Program-made: the position numbers and the translations under genes
The notes under the pieces: model-generated
Seen by the model: the letters and a program-made list of their open reading frames with translations, nothing else
Database searches by the model: none
Told to the model about the DNA's origin: nothing
Source: Pseudomonas mohnii
Lineage (GTDB): Bacteria; Pseudomonadota; Gammaproteobacteria; Pseudomonadales; Pseudomonadaceae
Length of the DNA: 64,000 bases
Assembly: GCF_900105115.1 (NCBI RefSeq)
Contig: NZ_FNRV01000001.1
Coordinates: 2,713,501 to 2,777,500, forward strand
Direction: 5' to 3'
Part shown: in pieces, positions 40,701 through 47,626 of the stretch
Position numbering within the stretch: the first letter of the stretch is position 1
Layout: each line of letters starts with the position of its first letter

Positions 40701-41790
40701 GCGTGCGTCGCCAGGCCGGCCGTGGGTCACCCGGCTGTACTGCGTGCCAGGTCTCGGCATTCAAGTGCTGGTCGAGCGCGGCAAAAAAATAACCGCGCTG
40801 CTCATGGGCGATAAACCGGGCAAAAAACCGTTGATAGGCCGGTGAACGCAGTTGCTCCGTCAATGCCGTCTTGAACGCCAGGGCCGACGGGTACTCTTTG
40901 ATCGGATGCTGCGGATCGTCAGGCACGTACACGATCAACGGTTCCACGCGCGATGAGCCTTCCAGATCACCCGCCAGCACCATGATCCCGGTCAGCCGGG
41001 CCGTCATGATCTGCAATTGGTAGCAGCGCAACGCCAGACTCGCCACGCCATCCAGCAGCCGCAGCAGCGACGCCAGGGAATCGGTGCCGATGTCACCTTT
41101 CATCCGCGCCAGGAGCACAGCCGCCCTGAACGCATCTTTTTGACTGGTCTTGACCCTGAACGCCAGTCCGACCCGGGCCACTGAATCCCTGGGTAACAGA
41201 ATCGCCTCCAATTGTGATGCGTACTGACCGCCGATATCCAGTTCGCGGCACATTGAAGCAAAGGCGCCGATCGTTATTCGTTCGTTAATGGGCAATACAT
41301 GAAAATGGCCATGGCTATCAGGTTCGCTGATAAAACAGGATGCATTATCAAAGTACTGGTCAGCGGTTTCCTTCTTCTCAAAGTTATGCAGGGCCGCGTC
41401 TAACAGGGAAAGGGTTTTAACTTGATACCCCGGCAAAATGCCTTTGGGCAAATAGAGCCGCACGTATGAGTGGGTAACATCGAGTTCGACGCCAAAACGA
41501 TTCTTCAGCGCCTGGCGCAGCAAGGGCTCGGCAAACCGACGGGCATCGGCCAACGACTCAAACACCCGGTCCAGCTTGGCCTGGGATATCCAGCTGGCTT
41601 TGACAGCCTGCGCCAACTCTGCGTGTGAAGCCGCTGATACCATTCGGTACCATTCAGGAACGATGACAGGCGCTTGCCGCAAAGCCAAGCGTCTGTCGGG
41701 TGATGCCTGGGTTAGCCAATCCGGAATTTTTTCTTCAATGAATCGCTTATGACCATCATCAGTGCAATGTTCTAAACATAGATCAACCAT
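37777..41790 (-). CDS. Giant DUF6543/leucine-rich-repeat effector-like protein, no NEL domain
   Basis: 1337 residues. The N-terminus HKRFIEEKIPDWLTQASPDR and the following 1000 residues look like the 'dermonecrotic toxin' DUF6543 region found in many large Pseudomonas proteins. There are hydrophobic segments near 425-470 (VASIVVQVATLVAMPFVPFL) and 485-505 (GAFGVVGAVAGKVLPL), perhaps for membrane insertion. Leucine-rich repeats span about 1116-1287 (NLQFLTMRGVRLEAFPVETF, NLEELDLDNNPLGLSPQV, KLERLHLKSTGLREVPDGLF). In related proteins an NEL E3 ubiquitin ligase domain with a catalytic Cys follows; here the protein ends after 50 residues with an acidic tail (ETESDESGLETGDESSVDDD). It is either a natural short form or a truncated effector. 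No signal peptide is seen. Targets are unknown. Confidence 0.82.
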   Translation of the reverse strand: MVDLCLEHCTDDGHKRFIEEKIPDWLTQASPDRRLALRQAPVIVPEWYRMVSAASHAELAQAVKASWISQAKLDRVFESLADARRFAEPLLRQALKNRFGVELDVTHSYVRLYLPKGILPGYQVKTLSLLDAALHNFEKKETADQYFDNASCFISEPDSHGHFHVLPINERITIGAFASMCRELDIGGQYASQLEAILLPRDSVARVGLAFRVKTSQKDAFRAAVLLARMKGDIGTDSLASLLRLLDGVASLALRCYQLQIMTARLTGIMVLAGDLEGSSRVEPLIVYVPDDPQHPIKEYPSALAFKTALTEQLRSPAYQRFFARFIAHEQRGYFFAALDQHLNAETWHAVQPGDPRPAWRRTPVDNPKLRFHAHPVQGDPWQWLYQDKLDKILNDARIIAVPTADEDRQSRWALWDSLENVASIVVQVATLVAMPFVPFLGEVMLAYTAYQLLDEAFTGVLDWAEGQVSEAADHLLVIAENLAQLGAFGVVGAVAGKVLPLKPSAFIKGLKPVALSDGRMRLWNPDLQPYEQTAALPTGGIPDEQGLQHHAGKTFLTLEGRTYAVGAEAEGGTYSIRHPQRADAYRPRLAHNGAGAWAHEVERPMQWQGAQLFRRLGHSVAEFSDETAQRILAVSGIDEAMLRHLHVHARRPPALLEDTIRRFKVDERVRAFREYVASPDPGIYAKADVSLQLELLKTQEVVLSEGQLLDGNVIQTVVTTLEEGALKRLLGLSTAPGDALPSVTVRASLLRSRMAQWAQTRREQLFEALEEAFESGADSHTRQMRRIFPRLPRTIAQELWAESGAAERLHLHNRHGMPRRMAHEALYYLRELRLNRAYEGLYLEAQSSTDTDMLALHMLETLDGWSADIRIEVRDVDVAGALHDSIGRPDAPIRKVLVRQQGRYEAFDEHGEALHGLDNLFGAVQHALPQAQREAIGLPHVGQGGELEQAIRRRPLLPRSELRALFGQPPLEPGTRSPMGLAVGRSGYLLGGGDSLPAASGAIEPRLRRLFPTLAEEDLQTLRETRLGADPLPALAHLENEHLTLLNDLQIWADDVPARHPLTDVALSAEVSAAQRRNRAAFIEVVKACWRRQLTPENRFDTSRFFSKLDVIGDLPELSADFSHVSEFLLVNSSGCLRAGRFLERFPNLQFLTMRGVRLEAFPVETFQMRSLICLTLENCNLRLTQATAEGLAHMENLEELDLDNNPLGLSPQVVHMKKLERLHLKSTGLREVPDGLFGLEKLAFADLTFNDIVEMPDELFDVPDTRPVNYNFTDNPLSAASQQRVAEYKNNFSIDKQILIQVDDELVDEFHDLGIETESDESGLETGDESSVDDD

Positions 41791-41894
41791 ACAAGCAGCC
41801 TATAAACCGAAGTTGAACTTCAGCTTATAAAAACCAACCACCCAGCCTGCGTTAAATAATTACCGCATCTTCGCTTGCACGTTATGCAGATCCT

Positions 41895-42506
41895 TCACTG
41901 CTCATCGTTATAGACAAACTTTGGCATTTCCCAGTGAAAACGAATCGCCAACAAGCGCAACAGGAAACCGCCGAACAGGGTGATCAGGATGGCCTGTTCG
42001 CCGGGCAAATTCAGGTACAGACAAAGCATGTAGCACCACGCCGCGGCGAACGAGACGCTGGCGTAGAGCTCACGACGGAAGATCAGTGGAATATCGTTGC
42101 AGAAGATATCCCGCAGGATGCCGCCGAACACCCCGGTGATGACCCCGCTGACCGATGCGACCAGCATGCCATGGCCCATTTCCAGGGCGGTCATGCAGCC
42201 GATCAGGGTAAACGCCACCAGACCGACGGCATCGAGCACCAGAAACAGCGAACGCAGGTGACGCATCCAGCGTGCCGTGAACACCGTCACCATGGCCGCG
42301 ACAGAGGTCAACACCAGGTATTCCGGGTGTTTGACCCACGTCAGGGGGTAATGCCCCAGCAGCACATCACGCACCGATCCCCCGCCCAGCGCCGTGACGC
42401 ACGCAATCAAGACCACGCCAAACCAGTCCATGCCGCGACGGCCCGCAGACAGGGCGCCGGTCATGGCTTCGGCTGTGATGGCGATCAGGTAGAGCATCAG
42501 CAACAT
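41895..42506 (-). CDS. TRIC/UPF0126 family membrane protein (YicG-like)
   Basis: 203 residues, about seven membrane segments. The duplicated glycine-rich motifs GGGSVRDVLLGHYPLTWVKH (about 40-60) and GGILRDIFCNDIPLIFRREL (about 125-145) are diagnostic of the UPF0126 repeat, now classed with trimeric intracellular cation channels. Probably a cation or small-solute channel of the inner membrane; the substrate is unknown. It starts MLLMLYLIAITAEAMTGALS. It lies between the LRR gene and orn and may be a normal chromosomal resident rather than island cargo. Confidence 0.9.
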   Translation of the reverse strand: MLLMLYLIAITAEAMTGALSAGRRGMDWFGVVLIACVTALGGGSVRDVLLGHYPLTWVKHPEYLVLTSVAAMVTVFTARWMRHLRSLFLVLDAVGLVAFTLIGCMTALEMGHGMLVASVSGVITGVFGGILRDIFCNDIPLIFRRELYASVSFAAAWCYMLCLYLNLPGEQAILITLFGGFLLRLLAIRFHWEMPKFVYNDEQ

Positions 42507-42583
42507 GGTGGCGGTCCTTGCAGAAAGGCGCGCAGTCTACTCACTTCACCCAAGCACCAAAAGAGGGCAATCGGAAAACCTTT

Positions 42584-42727
42584 GGCGAGGGGCTAGCCGG
42601 GACGCCGCACCGCCCTGTTGGCGTGCTAAGCGCTCCCTTGCAGCCTTCCAGTCAGACCGCGTTTACAGGTTTACGACTGCTGCGCAGCCGAGCGGGGCGG
42701 TGCGGCGTCCCGACAAGCTGCCTCGCC
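42584..42727. repeat. Long inverted repeat with perfect 17-bp arms
   Basis: GGGACGCCGCACCGCCC (42599-42615) is repeated in inverted form as GGGCGGTGCGGCGTCCC (42695-42711). Flanking arms GGCGAGG..GCT / AGC..CCTCGCC extend the pairing to about 33 bases. The inner segment includes 'GTTTACAGGTTTACGACTGC'. It resembles an intergenic palindromic element I have seen in P. fluorescens genomes, distinct from the REP family elsewhere in the window. It sits between the TRIC gene and orn, and no gene is seen in this gap. Confidence 0.75.
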
Positions 42728-42750
42728 ACAATGGCCCTCGCGATGCATGA

Positions 42751-43293
42751 TCAGAACTTGATGAAATGCTTGCGGTAGTGCTGCAACTCGGCGATGGACT
42801 CGCGGATGTCGTCCAGGGCCAGGTGGGTACTGCCTTTCTTGAAGCTGTCACGCACATCCGGCGCCCAGCGCGCCGCCAGTTCCTTAAGCGTGGACACATC
42901 GAGGTTGCGGTAGTGGAAATAGCTTTCCAGGGATTTCATGTGGGTATAAAGGAAGCGACGATCCTGGCAGATGCTGTTGCCACAGATCGGCGACTTGCCC
43001 TTCGGCACCCACTTTTCGAGGAACGCGATGGTTTCGGCTTCGGCCTCGGCCATGCTGATGCGGCTCTCGCGCACGCGCTGGGTCAGCCCCGAACCGCCGT
43101 GTTGACGGGTGTTCCACTCGTCCATGCCGGCGAGGACTTCGTCGCTGTGATGGATGGCGATCACCGGGCCTTCGGCCAAAGTGTTCAGGTCACTGTCGGT
43201 GACGATGGTGGCCATTTCGATGATGACGTCGGTATCCGGGTTCAGACCGGTCATTTCCAGGTCAATCCAGATCAGATTCTGCGGGTTTTGCAT
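42751..43293 (-). CDS. orn: Oligoribonuclease
   Basis: 180 residues from [20 protein letters not shown]; a start six codons upstream is possible but atypical. DEDDh exonuclease motifs: IDLEMTG (Asp/Glu pair), [15 protein letters not shown] with its Asp, and [18 protein letters not shown] with the catalytic His/Asp. It degrades 2-5-mer RNAs and, in Pseudomonas, the c-di-GMP product pGpG. Divergent from rsgA. Confidence 0.97.
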   Translation of the reverse strand: MQNPQNLIWIDLEMTGLNPDTDVIIEMATIVTDSDLNTLAEGPVIAIHHSDEVLAGMDEWNTRQHGGSGLTQRVRESRISMAEAEAETIAFLEKWVPKGKSPICGNSICQDRRFLYTHMKSLESYFHYRNLDVSTLKELAARWAPDVRDSFKKGSTHLALDDIRESIAELQHYRKHFIKF

Positions 43294-43400
43294 GTGTCGG
43301 CTCCTAGGCAATGCTGCGCAGTTTAGCCTAGGCCGGTGGCCGGGCGTGCTAAACTCGCGGCCGTTTTACCTAATCGCTGCATTCTTTATACGGAACACCC

Positions 43401-44432
43401 ATGGCCAAACGCCAACTCAATCGTCGTCAAAACTGGCGCATCGAAAAGATTCAGGGCGAACGCGCTGCCCGCGCCGCCAAACGCGAGTCCTCGGCTGTCG
43501 AGGCACTTGAGGGCGGCGACCTCGGCCCGGAACAGCACGGTCTGGTGATCGCGCACTTCGGCGTGCAAGTCGAAGTCGAGGCCGTAGATGGCGAACAGGC
43601 CGGTGAGGTTTTCCGTTGCCACCTGCGCGCCAACCTGCCGGCGCTGGTGACCGGCGACCGAGTGGTCTGGCGTGCCGGCAACCAGGGCATCGGCGTGATC
43701 GTGGCCCAATTGCCACGCAACACCGAACTCTGTCGTCCGGACAGCCGTGGCCAGCTCAAGCCAGTTGCGGCCAACGTCGACATGATCGTGATTGTCTTCG
43801 CCCCGCTGCCCGAACCCCATGCCAATCTGATCGACCGTTATCTGGTGGCGGCCGAACATGCGGGCATCAAGCCGTTGCTGTTGCTGAACAAATTCGACCT
43901 GATCGACGAAAACAACGCGCCGGCCCTGAACGCTCTGCTCGCGGTTTACCGCACGCTGGGTTACCCGGTGCTGGAAGTGTCGGCGCACCATGGCAACGGC
44001 ATGGAGCAACTTCAACAGCAGCTGGACGGACGCATCAGCGTGTTCGTCGGCCAGTCCGGTGTCGGCAAGTCATCGCTGGTCAACAGCCTGCTGCCCAACG
44101 TCGAAACCCGCGTCGGCCCGCTGTCCGAACTGTCCGGCCAGGGCACGCACACCACCACCACCGCGCGACTGTTCCACTTCCCCGGTGGCGGTGAGTTGAT
44201 CGACTCCCCGGGCATCCGCGAATTCGGCCTGGGCCACGTCAGCCGTGCCGACGTCGAAGCCGGTTTCATCGAGTTCAACGACCTGCTCGGCACCTGCCGC
44301 TTCCGCGACTGCAAGCACGACCGCGAGCCTGGTTGCGCCCTGCTCAAGGCCCTGGAAGATGGCCGCGTGCAACAGCAACGAATGAACAGCTACCGCTCGA
44401 TCATCGCCAGCCTGCCGGAAAACGGCTACTAA
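43401..44432 (+). CDS. rsgA: Ribosome small-subunit biogenesis GTPase RsgA
   Basis: 343 residues. A Lys/Arg-rich N-terminus ([20 protein letters not shown]) is followed by an OB-fold, then a circularly permuted G domain with the motif order NKFDL (G4), [16 protein letters not shown] (G1) and [10 protein letters not shown] (G3). A zinc-knuckle [11 protein letters not shown] lies near the C-terminus. It checks maturation of the 30S decoding centre. A GC-rich hairpin follows, and the second accessory insert begins 212 bases downstream. Confidence 0.97.
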   Translation: MAKRQLNRRQNWRIEKIQGERAARAAKRESSAVEALEGGDLGPEQHGLVIAHFGVQVEVEAVDGEQAGEVFRCHLRANLPALVTGDRVVWRAGNQGIGVIVAQLPRNTELCRPDSRGQLKPVAANVDMIVIVFAPLPEPHANLIDRYLVAAEHAGIKPLLLLNKFDLIDENNAPALNALLAVYRTLGYPVLEVSAHHGNGMEQLQQQLDGRISVFVGQSGVGKSSLVNSLLPNVETRVGPLSELSGQGTHTTTTARLFHFPGGGELIDSPGIREFGLGHVSRADVEAGFIEFNDLLGTCRFRDCKHDREPGCALLKALEDGRVQQQRMNSYRSIIASLPENGY

Positions 44433-44440
44433 ACAGACGC

Positions 44441-44473
44441 ATCGCCCGCCCTGCCCCCAGTGGGGCGGGCGAT
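44441..44473 (+). terminator. GC-rich hairpin after rsgA
   Basis: ATCGCCCGCCC pairs with GGGCGGGCGAT around TGCCCCCAGTG. It lies eight bases past the rsgA stop. No T-run follows, so it may be a weak or Rho-assisted terminator. Confidence 0.5.
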
Positions 44474-44577
44474 CGCTCGTTCCTGCCTACAAATACCCTC
44501 TCGCCTTAAACGTCAGACGCCTCTGTAAGACACCTGCCCACGCACTTGCAGGGCATTTCTGATTCACCGCGCAAGCC

Positions 44578-44605
44578 TTGTTAGCGCCACTCAATTGCAT
44601 ACATT
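44578..44605 (+). promoter_or_regulatory. Possible promoter of the TIR-caspase operon
   Basis: TTGTTA (44578-44583), 16-base spacer, TACATT (44600-44605), 38 bases before the first TIR gene. The hexamers are moderate matches only. Upstream sequence from 44474 shows no other gene. Confidence 0.35.
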
Positions 44606-44643
44606 CGAACCCTCTTCGCATTCAGGCGACACCGAGGGCACCC

Positions 44644-45051
44644 ATGCAAACCTATCACCTGTTCATCAGCCATTCGTGGAACTACTCCGATGCCCACGAC
44701 AGACTGGTAAAACTGCTCACCGCGCACCCGACCTTCACCTTCAAGAACTTTTCAGTCCCCCCACACAATCCAATCGTTGGCGCACAAACCGACAAGCAAC
44801 TTGAGCTGGCCATTGAAAACAAAATCCGCCCTTGTTCGGCGGTGCTGATCATGGCCGGGATGTATTCGGCCTACAGCAAATGGATCAACAAAGAGATCGA
44901 AATCGCCAAGCGCATGGGCAAGGTGATCATTGCGATCAAACCATTCGGCGCCGAGCGTATTTCCACGGTGGTGCGGGACGCCGCACATGCCGAATGTGCG
45001 TGGAACACCAACAGCATTGTCAGTGCCATTCGTCAGCATACGGCGGTGTAA
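44644..45051 (+). CDS. ThsB-like TIR protein (DUF1863/MTH538 type), first gene of TIR-caspase operon
   Basis: 135 residues from MQTYHLFISHSWNYSDAHDR; GAGGG lies upstream. The fold signature is TIR-like: a first strand YHLFISHSW, a D-rich box, PCSAVLIMAGMYSAYS, then WINKEIEIAKRMGKVIIAIK. Glu84 in W80-INKE is at the position of the catalytic NADase glutamate of TIR enzymes. Proteins of this DUF1863 type act as ThsB in Thoeris defence, sensing infection and making a cyclic ADP-ribose-type signal from NAD (family knowledge). The gene is separated from the caspase-like gene by two bases. Whether this TIR or the one downstream makes the signal cannot be told from sequence. Confidence 0.9.
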   Translation: MQTYHLFISHSWNYSDAHDRLVKLLTAHPTFTFKNFSVPPHNPIVGAQTDKQLELAIENKIRPCSAVLIMAGMYSAYSKWINKEIEIAKRMGKVIIAIKPFGAERISTVVRDAAHAECAWNTNSIVSAIRQHTAV

Positions 45052-45053
45052 CC

Positions 45054-46013
45054 ATGCGCAAGGGATTGTTTATCGGCATTAACAACTACACCCATGTTTC
45101 CCAGTTGATTGGCTGCAACAACGACGCGATGGCCATGGCCTCGGTATTGAAGACCGACGCCAATGGAGATCCGAACTTCAAGAACATCGTGCTCACCTCC
45201 GCCGAAGACTACTTGAGTCGCGAAAAGCTCGAAGACCAGATCCGCGAACTGTTCTCCGGTGACTGCAACGTCGCGCTGCTGTATTTCGCCGGCCACGGCA
45301 GTTTCGACCTCGATACCGACGAAGGCATGCTGATCCCTCAGGATTACAAGTCCGCAAAGGACGGCATCCGGATCAGCGATATCCTGAACTGGGCGAGCAA
45401 AGCCACGAAAATCAAAAACAAGGTCATCATTCTCGACTGCTGCCAGGGCGGGTCGGCCGGCGAAATACGCGCATTGCGCAGCGAGAGCAGCGTGATTGGC
45501 GAGGGCATGACCATTCTGACGGCGTGCAAAAAAGAACAGCCGGCGATGGAAGGCGCCGGCCACGGAGTCTTCACCGGTTTGCTGCTTCAGGCATTGCATG
45601 GCGGTGCCGCGAACATTCTCGGCAAAATTACGCCCGGCAGCCTCTATTCATTCGTCGACAACGCCCTCGACGCCTGGGAGCAGCGGCCGGTGTTCAAGAC
45701 CAATGTGTCGCAGTTCATTTCCCTGCGCGAGGTCTCGCCGCTGATCCCCAAGGAAATCCTGCGCAAGCTGCCCGAGTGGTTTGCCGAAGCGGAGTCGGTC
45801 TACCCCCTCGCCCCCAGCTTTGAGCCCACCGAACCTGAATTCAACCCGGAGCACGGCGAAGTCTTCGCCCAACTGCAAAAGTGCAACCGCCACAGCCTGG
45901 TCGAACCAGTGGATGCCGAACATATGTATTACGCGGCCATTCACTCCACCGGATGCCGCCTCACCGCCCTCGGCGCCTATTACCGCGAACTGGCCATCAA
46001 GGGACATTTCTGA
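45054..46013 (+). CDS. Caspase-like protease (peptidase C14), TIR-caspase operon
   Basis: 319 residues. The caspase/metacaspase p20-like domain covers about 1-200: MRKGLFIGINNYTHVSQLIG at the start, catalytic His81 in LLYFAGHGSFD, and the catalytic cysteine (Cys130, next to Cys129) in IILDCCQGGSAGE; also MTILTACKKEQPAMEGAGHG. No membrane segment or signal peptide, so it acts in the cytoplasm. The C-terminal 120 residues (from about 200) match nothing I know and could bind the TIR-made nucleotide. Flanked by TIR genes with two-base and overlapping junctions, it is the probable effector: once switched on it would cleave cell proteins and stop phage growth, as reported for type IV Thoeris. The activating molecule here is inferred. 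Confidence 0.92.
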   Translation: MRKGLFIGINNYTHVSQLIGCNNDAMAMASVLKTDANGDPNFKNIVLTSAEDYLSREKLEDQIRELFSGDCNVALLYFAGHGSFDLDTDEGMLIPQDYKSAKDGIRISDILNWASKATKIKNKVIILDCCQGGSAGEIRALRSESSVIGEGMTILTACKKEQPAMEGAGHGVFTGLLLQALHGGAANILGKITPGSLYSFVDNALDAWEQRPVFKTNVSQFISLREVSPLIPKEILRKLPEWFAEAESVYPLAPSFEPTEPEFNPEHGEVFAQLQKCNRHSLVEPVDAEHMYYAAIHSTGCRLTALGAYYRELAIKGHF

Positions 46014-46504
46014 TGCCTGTGTTTATCAGCTACCGCCACATGGATCGCGCCTATGCGATGAACATCAACAGCCGCCTGATGCAGGCCAACATCAGAACTT
46101 ATCTGGATGTGATGGACCCAGAGTCCCAGACCACCGACGACATCACCGGCGTAATCACCCGCAATATCAGTGAGTGCACGCATTTGCTGGCGGTGGTATC
46201 GGAAAAAACCGCGCTGTCCTGGTGGGTGCCGTTCGAAATTGGCGAGGCGACCATTACCAACCGGCGCATCTGCTCGTTCAAGACCGGACCGACAGAATTG
46301 CCGCTGTACCTCGATAAATGGCCGAAACTGACGCGTGAAAAGGACATCGATTTTTTCATCGAGGCCTATCGCGATGAAGCGACACTCAAACGCTCGATGT
46401 CACTGGAATCGCTCACCGGCAGCGAATCTGTACGAAGCGTCAACAGGACTAACGCCGATCGCTTTCATACTGACCTCAAATCCAGAATCTCTCGCGGTTT
46501 CTGA
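46013..46504 (+). CDS. TIR-domain protein, third gene of TIR-caspase operon
   Basis: 163 residues; the ATG overlaps the caspase stop (TGATG), so the two are translationally coupled. The TIR core is clear: MPVFISYRHMDRAYAMNINS (box 1), LDVMDPES, ECTHLLAVVSEKTALSWWVP, and WVPFEIGEA with Glu75 at the catalytic position. The C-terminal 50 residues are polar, with a helix-rich ending, and are not assigned. It is clearly different in sequence from the first TIR protein of the operon. It may be the NADase that signals, or a partner that senses phage; a bidirectional terminator follows 13 bases after the stop. Confidence 0.92.
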   Translation: MPVFISYRHMDRAYAMNINSRLMQANIRTYLDVMDPESQTTDDITGVITRNISECTHLLAVVSEKTALSWWVPFEIGEATITNRRICSFKTGPTELPLYLDKWPKLTREKDIDFFIEAYRDEATLKRSMSLESLTGSESVRSVNRTNADRFHTDLKSRISRGF

Positions 46505-46516
46505 AATCGCGCCCAC

Positions 46517-46548
46517 AAAAAAGGCCGACAGCGATGTCGGCCTTTTTT
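46517..46548. terminator. Bidirectional terminator between TIR operon and motB
   Basis: AAAAAAGGCCGACA-GCGA-TGTCGGCCTTTTTT, a 14-bp perfect stem with A/T runs on both sides, serving the convergent TIR operon and motAB. Confidence 0.9.
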
Positions 46549-46553
46549 GTGGA

Positions 46554-47624
46554 TCACTGCTTCGGCGCTGGGGCCGGTGCAGTGGCGGGGGCTGGTGCCG
46601 CACTCCCGGGTGCTGACGGTTTCGGCGCCGGATCTTCGAACAAATTCAGACGCTCACGAAGCTCGTGGGCCGGCAGCGGTTCCTTGTCCGCCGGCAACGC
46701 ATTTGGATCGGCGGGGGTAGCCGGCGCTGCTCCGGGCGTCTCGCTTCCTTTCGTGGCATCAGGGGCAGGTTCGGCCCCTTGCGAGCCTTCGATGGCGCGT
46801 TGGGCTTTCTTGGTCAGCACGATGATGTCGATACGACGGTTGATCGGATTGAACGGATGTTCACGATCAAACAGCGCCGATGAGGCATACCCCACGACAC
46901 GCGCCACCTGCTGATCCGGATAGCTTCCCGCGACCAGCGCACGGCGGGCGGCGTTGGCACGGTTGGCCGAAAGTTCCCAGTTGCCGAAATCACCGGTGCC
47001 GGTGTACGGCTTGGCATCGGTATGGCCGCTGATGCTGATCTTGTTCGGCACCGCTTTGATGGTGTCGGCCATGGCCAGCAGGATGTCTTCGAAATACGGC
47101 TTCAAGCGAGCACTGCCGGAGTCGAACATCGGCCGGTTTTCGGCGTCCACGATCTGGATGCGCAAACCGTCCGGAGTGATCTCGAACATGATCTGGTCTT
47201 TGAATTTCTGCAGCTGCGGATTCTCTTCGACCTTGTTCTGCAACTCTTGCAGCAACAGTTCGAGACGCTCCTTCTCGACCATCTCGGCCATGCCTTCGAC
47301 CTGTTCGGCGTCGACGGTTACCTTGTCCGGTTGTGGCTGGGACTTCACCTCGGGGTTGAGGGTGTTTTCCGGCGCCAGGGTCGGCGTGCCGCCCAGATCG
47401 ATGATGTACGGCGTGCCGCTTTCCGAGAAGCCGATCGGGTCCTTGAAGTAACCGGCGATGGCGATCTTCTGCTCCGGCGTCGCCGTGGACAACAGCCACA
47501 ACACCAGGAAGAACGCCATCATCGCCGTGGCGAAGTCGGCGAAGGCGATTTTCCAGGCGCCCCCGTGATGCCCACCGGCGTAGCGCTTGACGCGCTTGAT
47601 GATTATCGGCTGATTGTTCTCCAT
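46554..47624 (-). CDS. motB: Flagellar motor stator protein MotB
   Basis: 356 residues. The N-terminus MENNQPIIIKRVKRYAGGHH is cytoplasmic; one membrane segment (KIAFADFATAMMAFFLVLWL) holds the proton-accepting Asp; a plug/linker region follows. The OmpA-like peptidoglycan-binding domain is at about 170-290 (KISISGHTDAKPYTGTGDFG, NWELSANRANAARRAL). The C-terminal 80 residues are Pro/Ala-rich. With MotA it makes the proton-driven stator. Located two bases after motA. Confidence 0.96.
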   Translation of the reverse strand: MENNQPIIIKRVKRYAGGHHGGAWKIAFADFATAMMAFFLVLWLLSTATPEQKIAIAGYFKDPIGFSESGTPYIIDLGGTPTLAPENTLNPEVKSQPQPDKVTVDAEQVEGMAEMVEKERLELLLQELQNKVEENPQLQKFKDQIMFEITPDGLRIQIVDAENRPMFDSGSARLKPYFEDILLAMADTIKAVPNKISISGHTDAKPYTGTGDFGNWELSANRANAARRALVAGSYPDQQVARVVGYASSALFDREHPFNPINRRIDIIVLTKKAQRAIEGSQGAEPAPDATKGSETPGAAPATPADPNALPADKEPLPAHELRERLNLFEDPAPKPSAPGSAAPAPATAPAPAPKQ

Positions 47625-47626
47625 GC

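Noticed and set aside
44832..45053. Longer version of the caspase gene starting inside the first TIR gene
   Set aside because: The ATG at 45054 begins with the conserved MRKGLFIGINNY strand; the extension is an out-of-frame translation of the TIR gene.
31546..46548. Prophage or integrative element as the source of the inserts
   Set aside because: No integrase, structural phage genes, tRNA junction or direct repeats were found near either insert.
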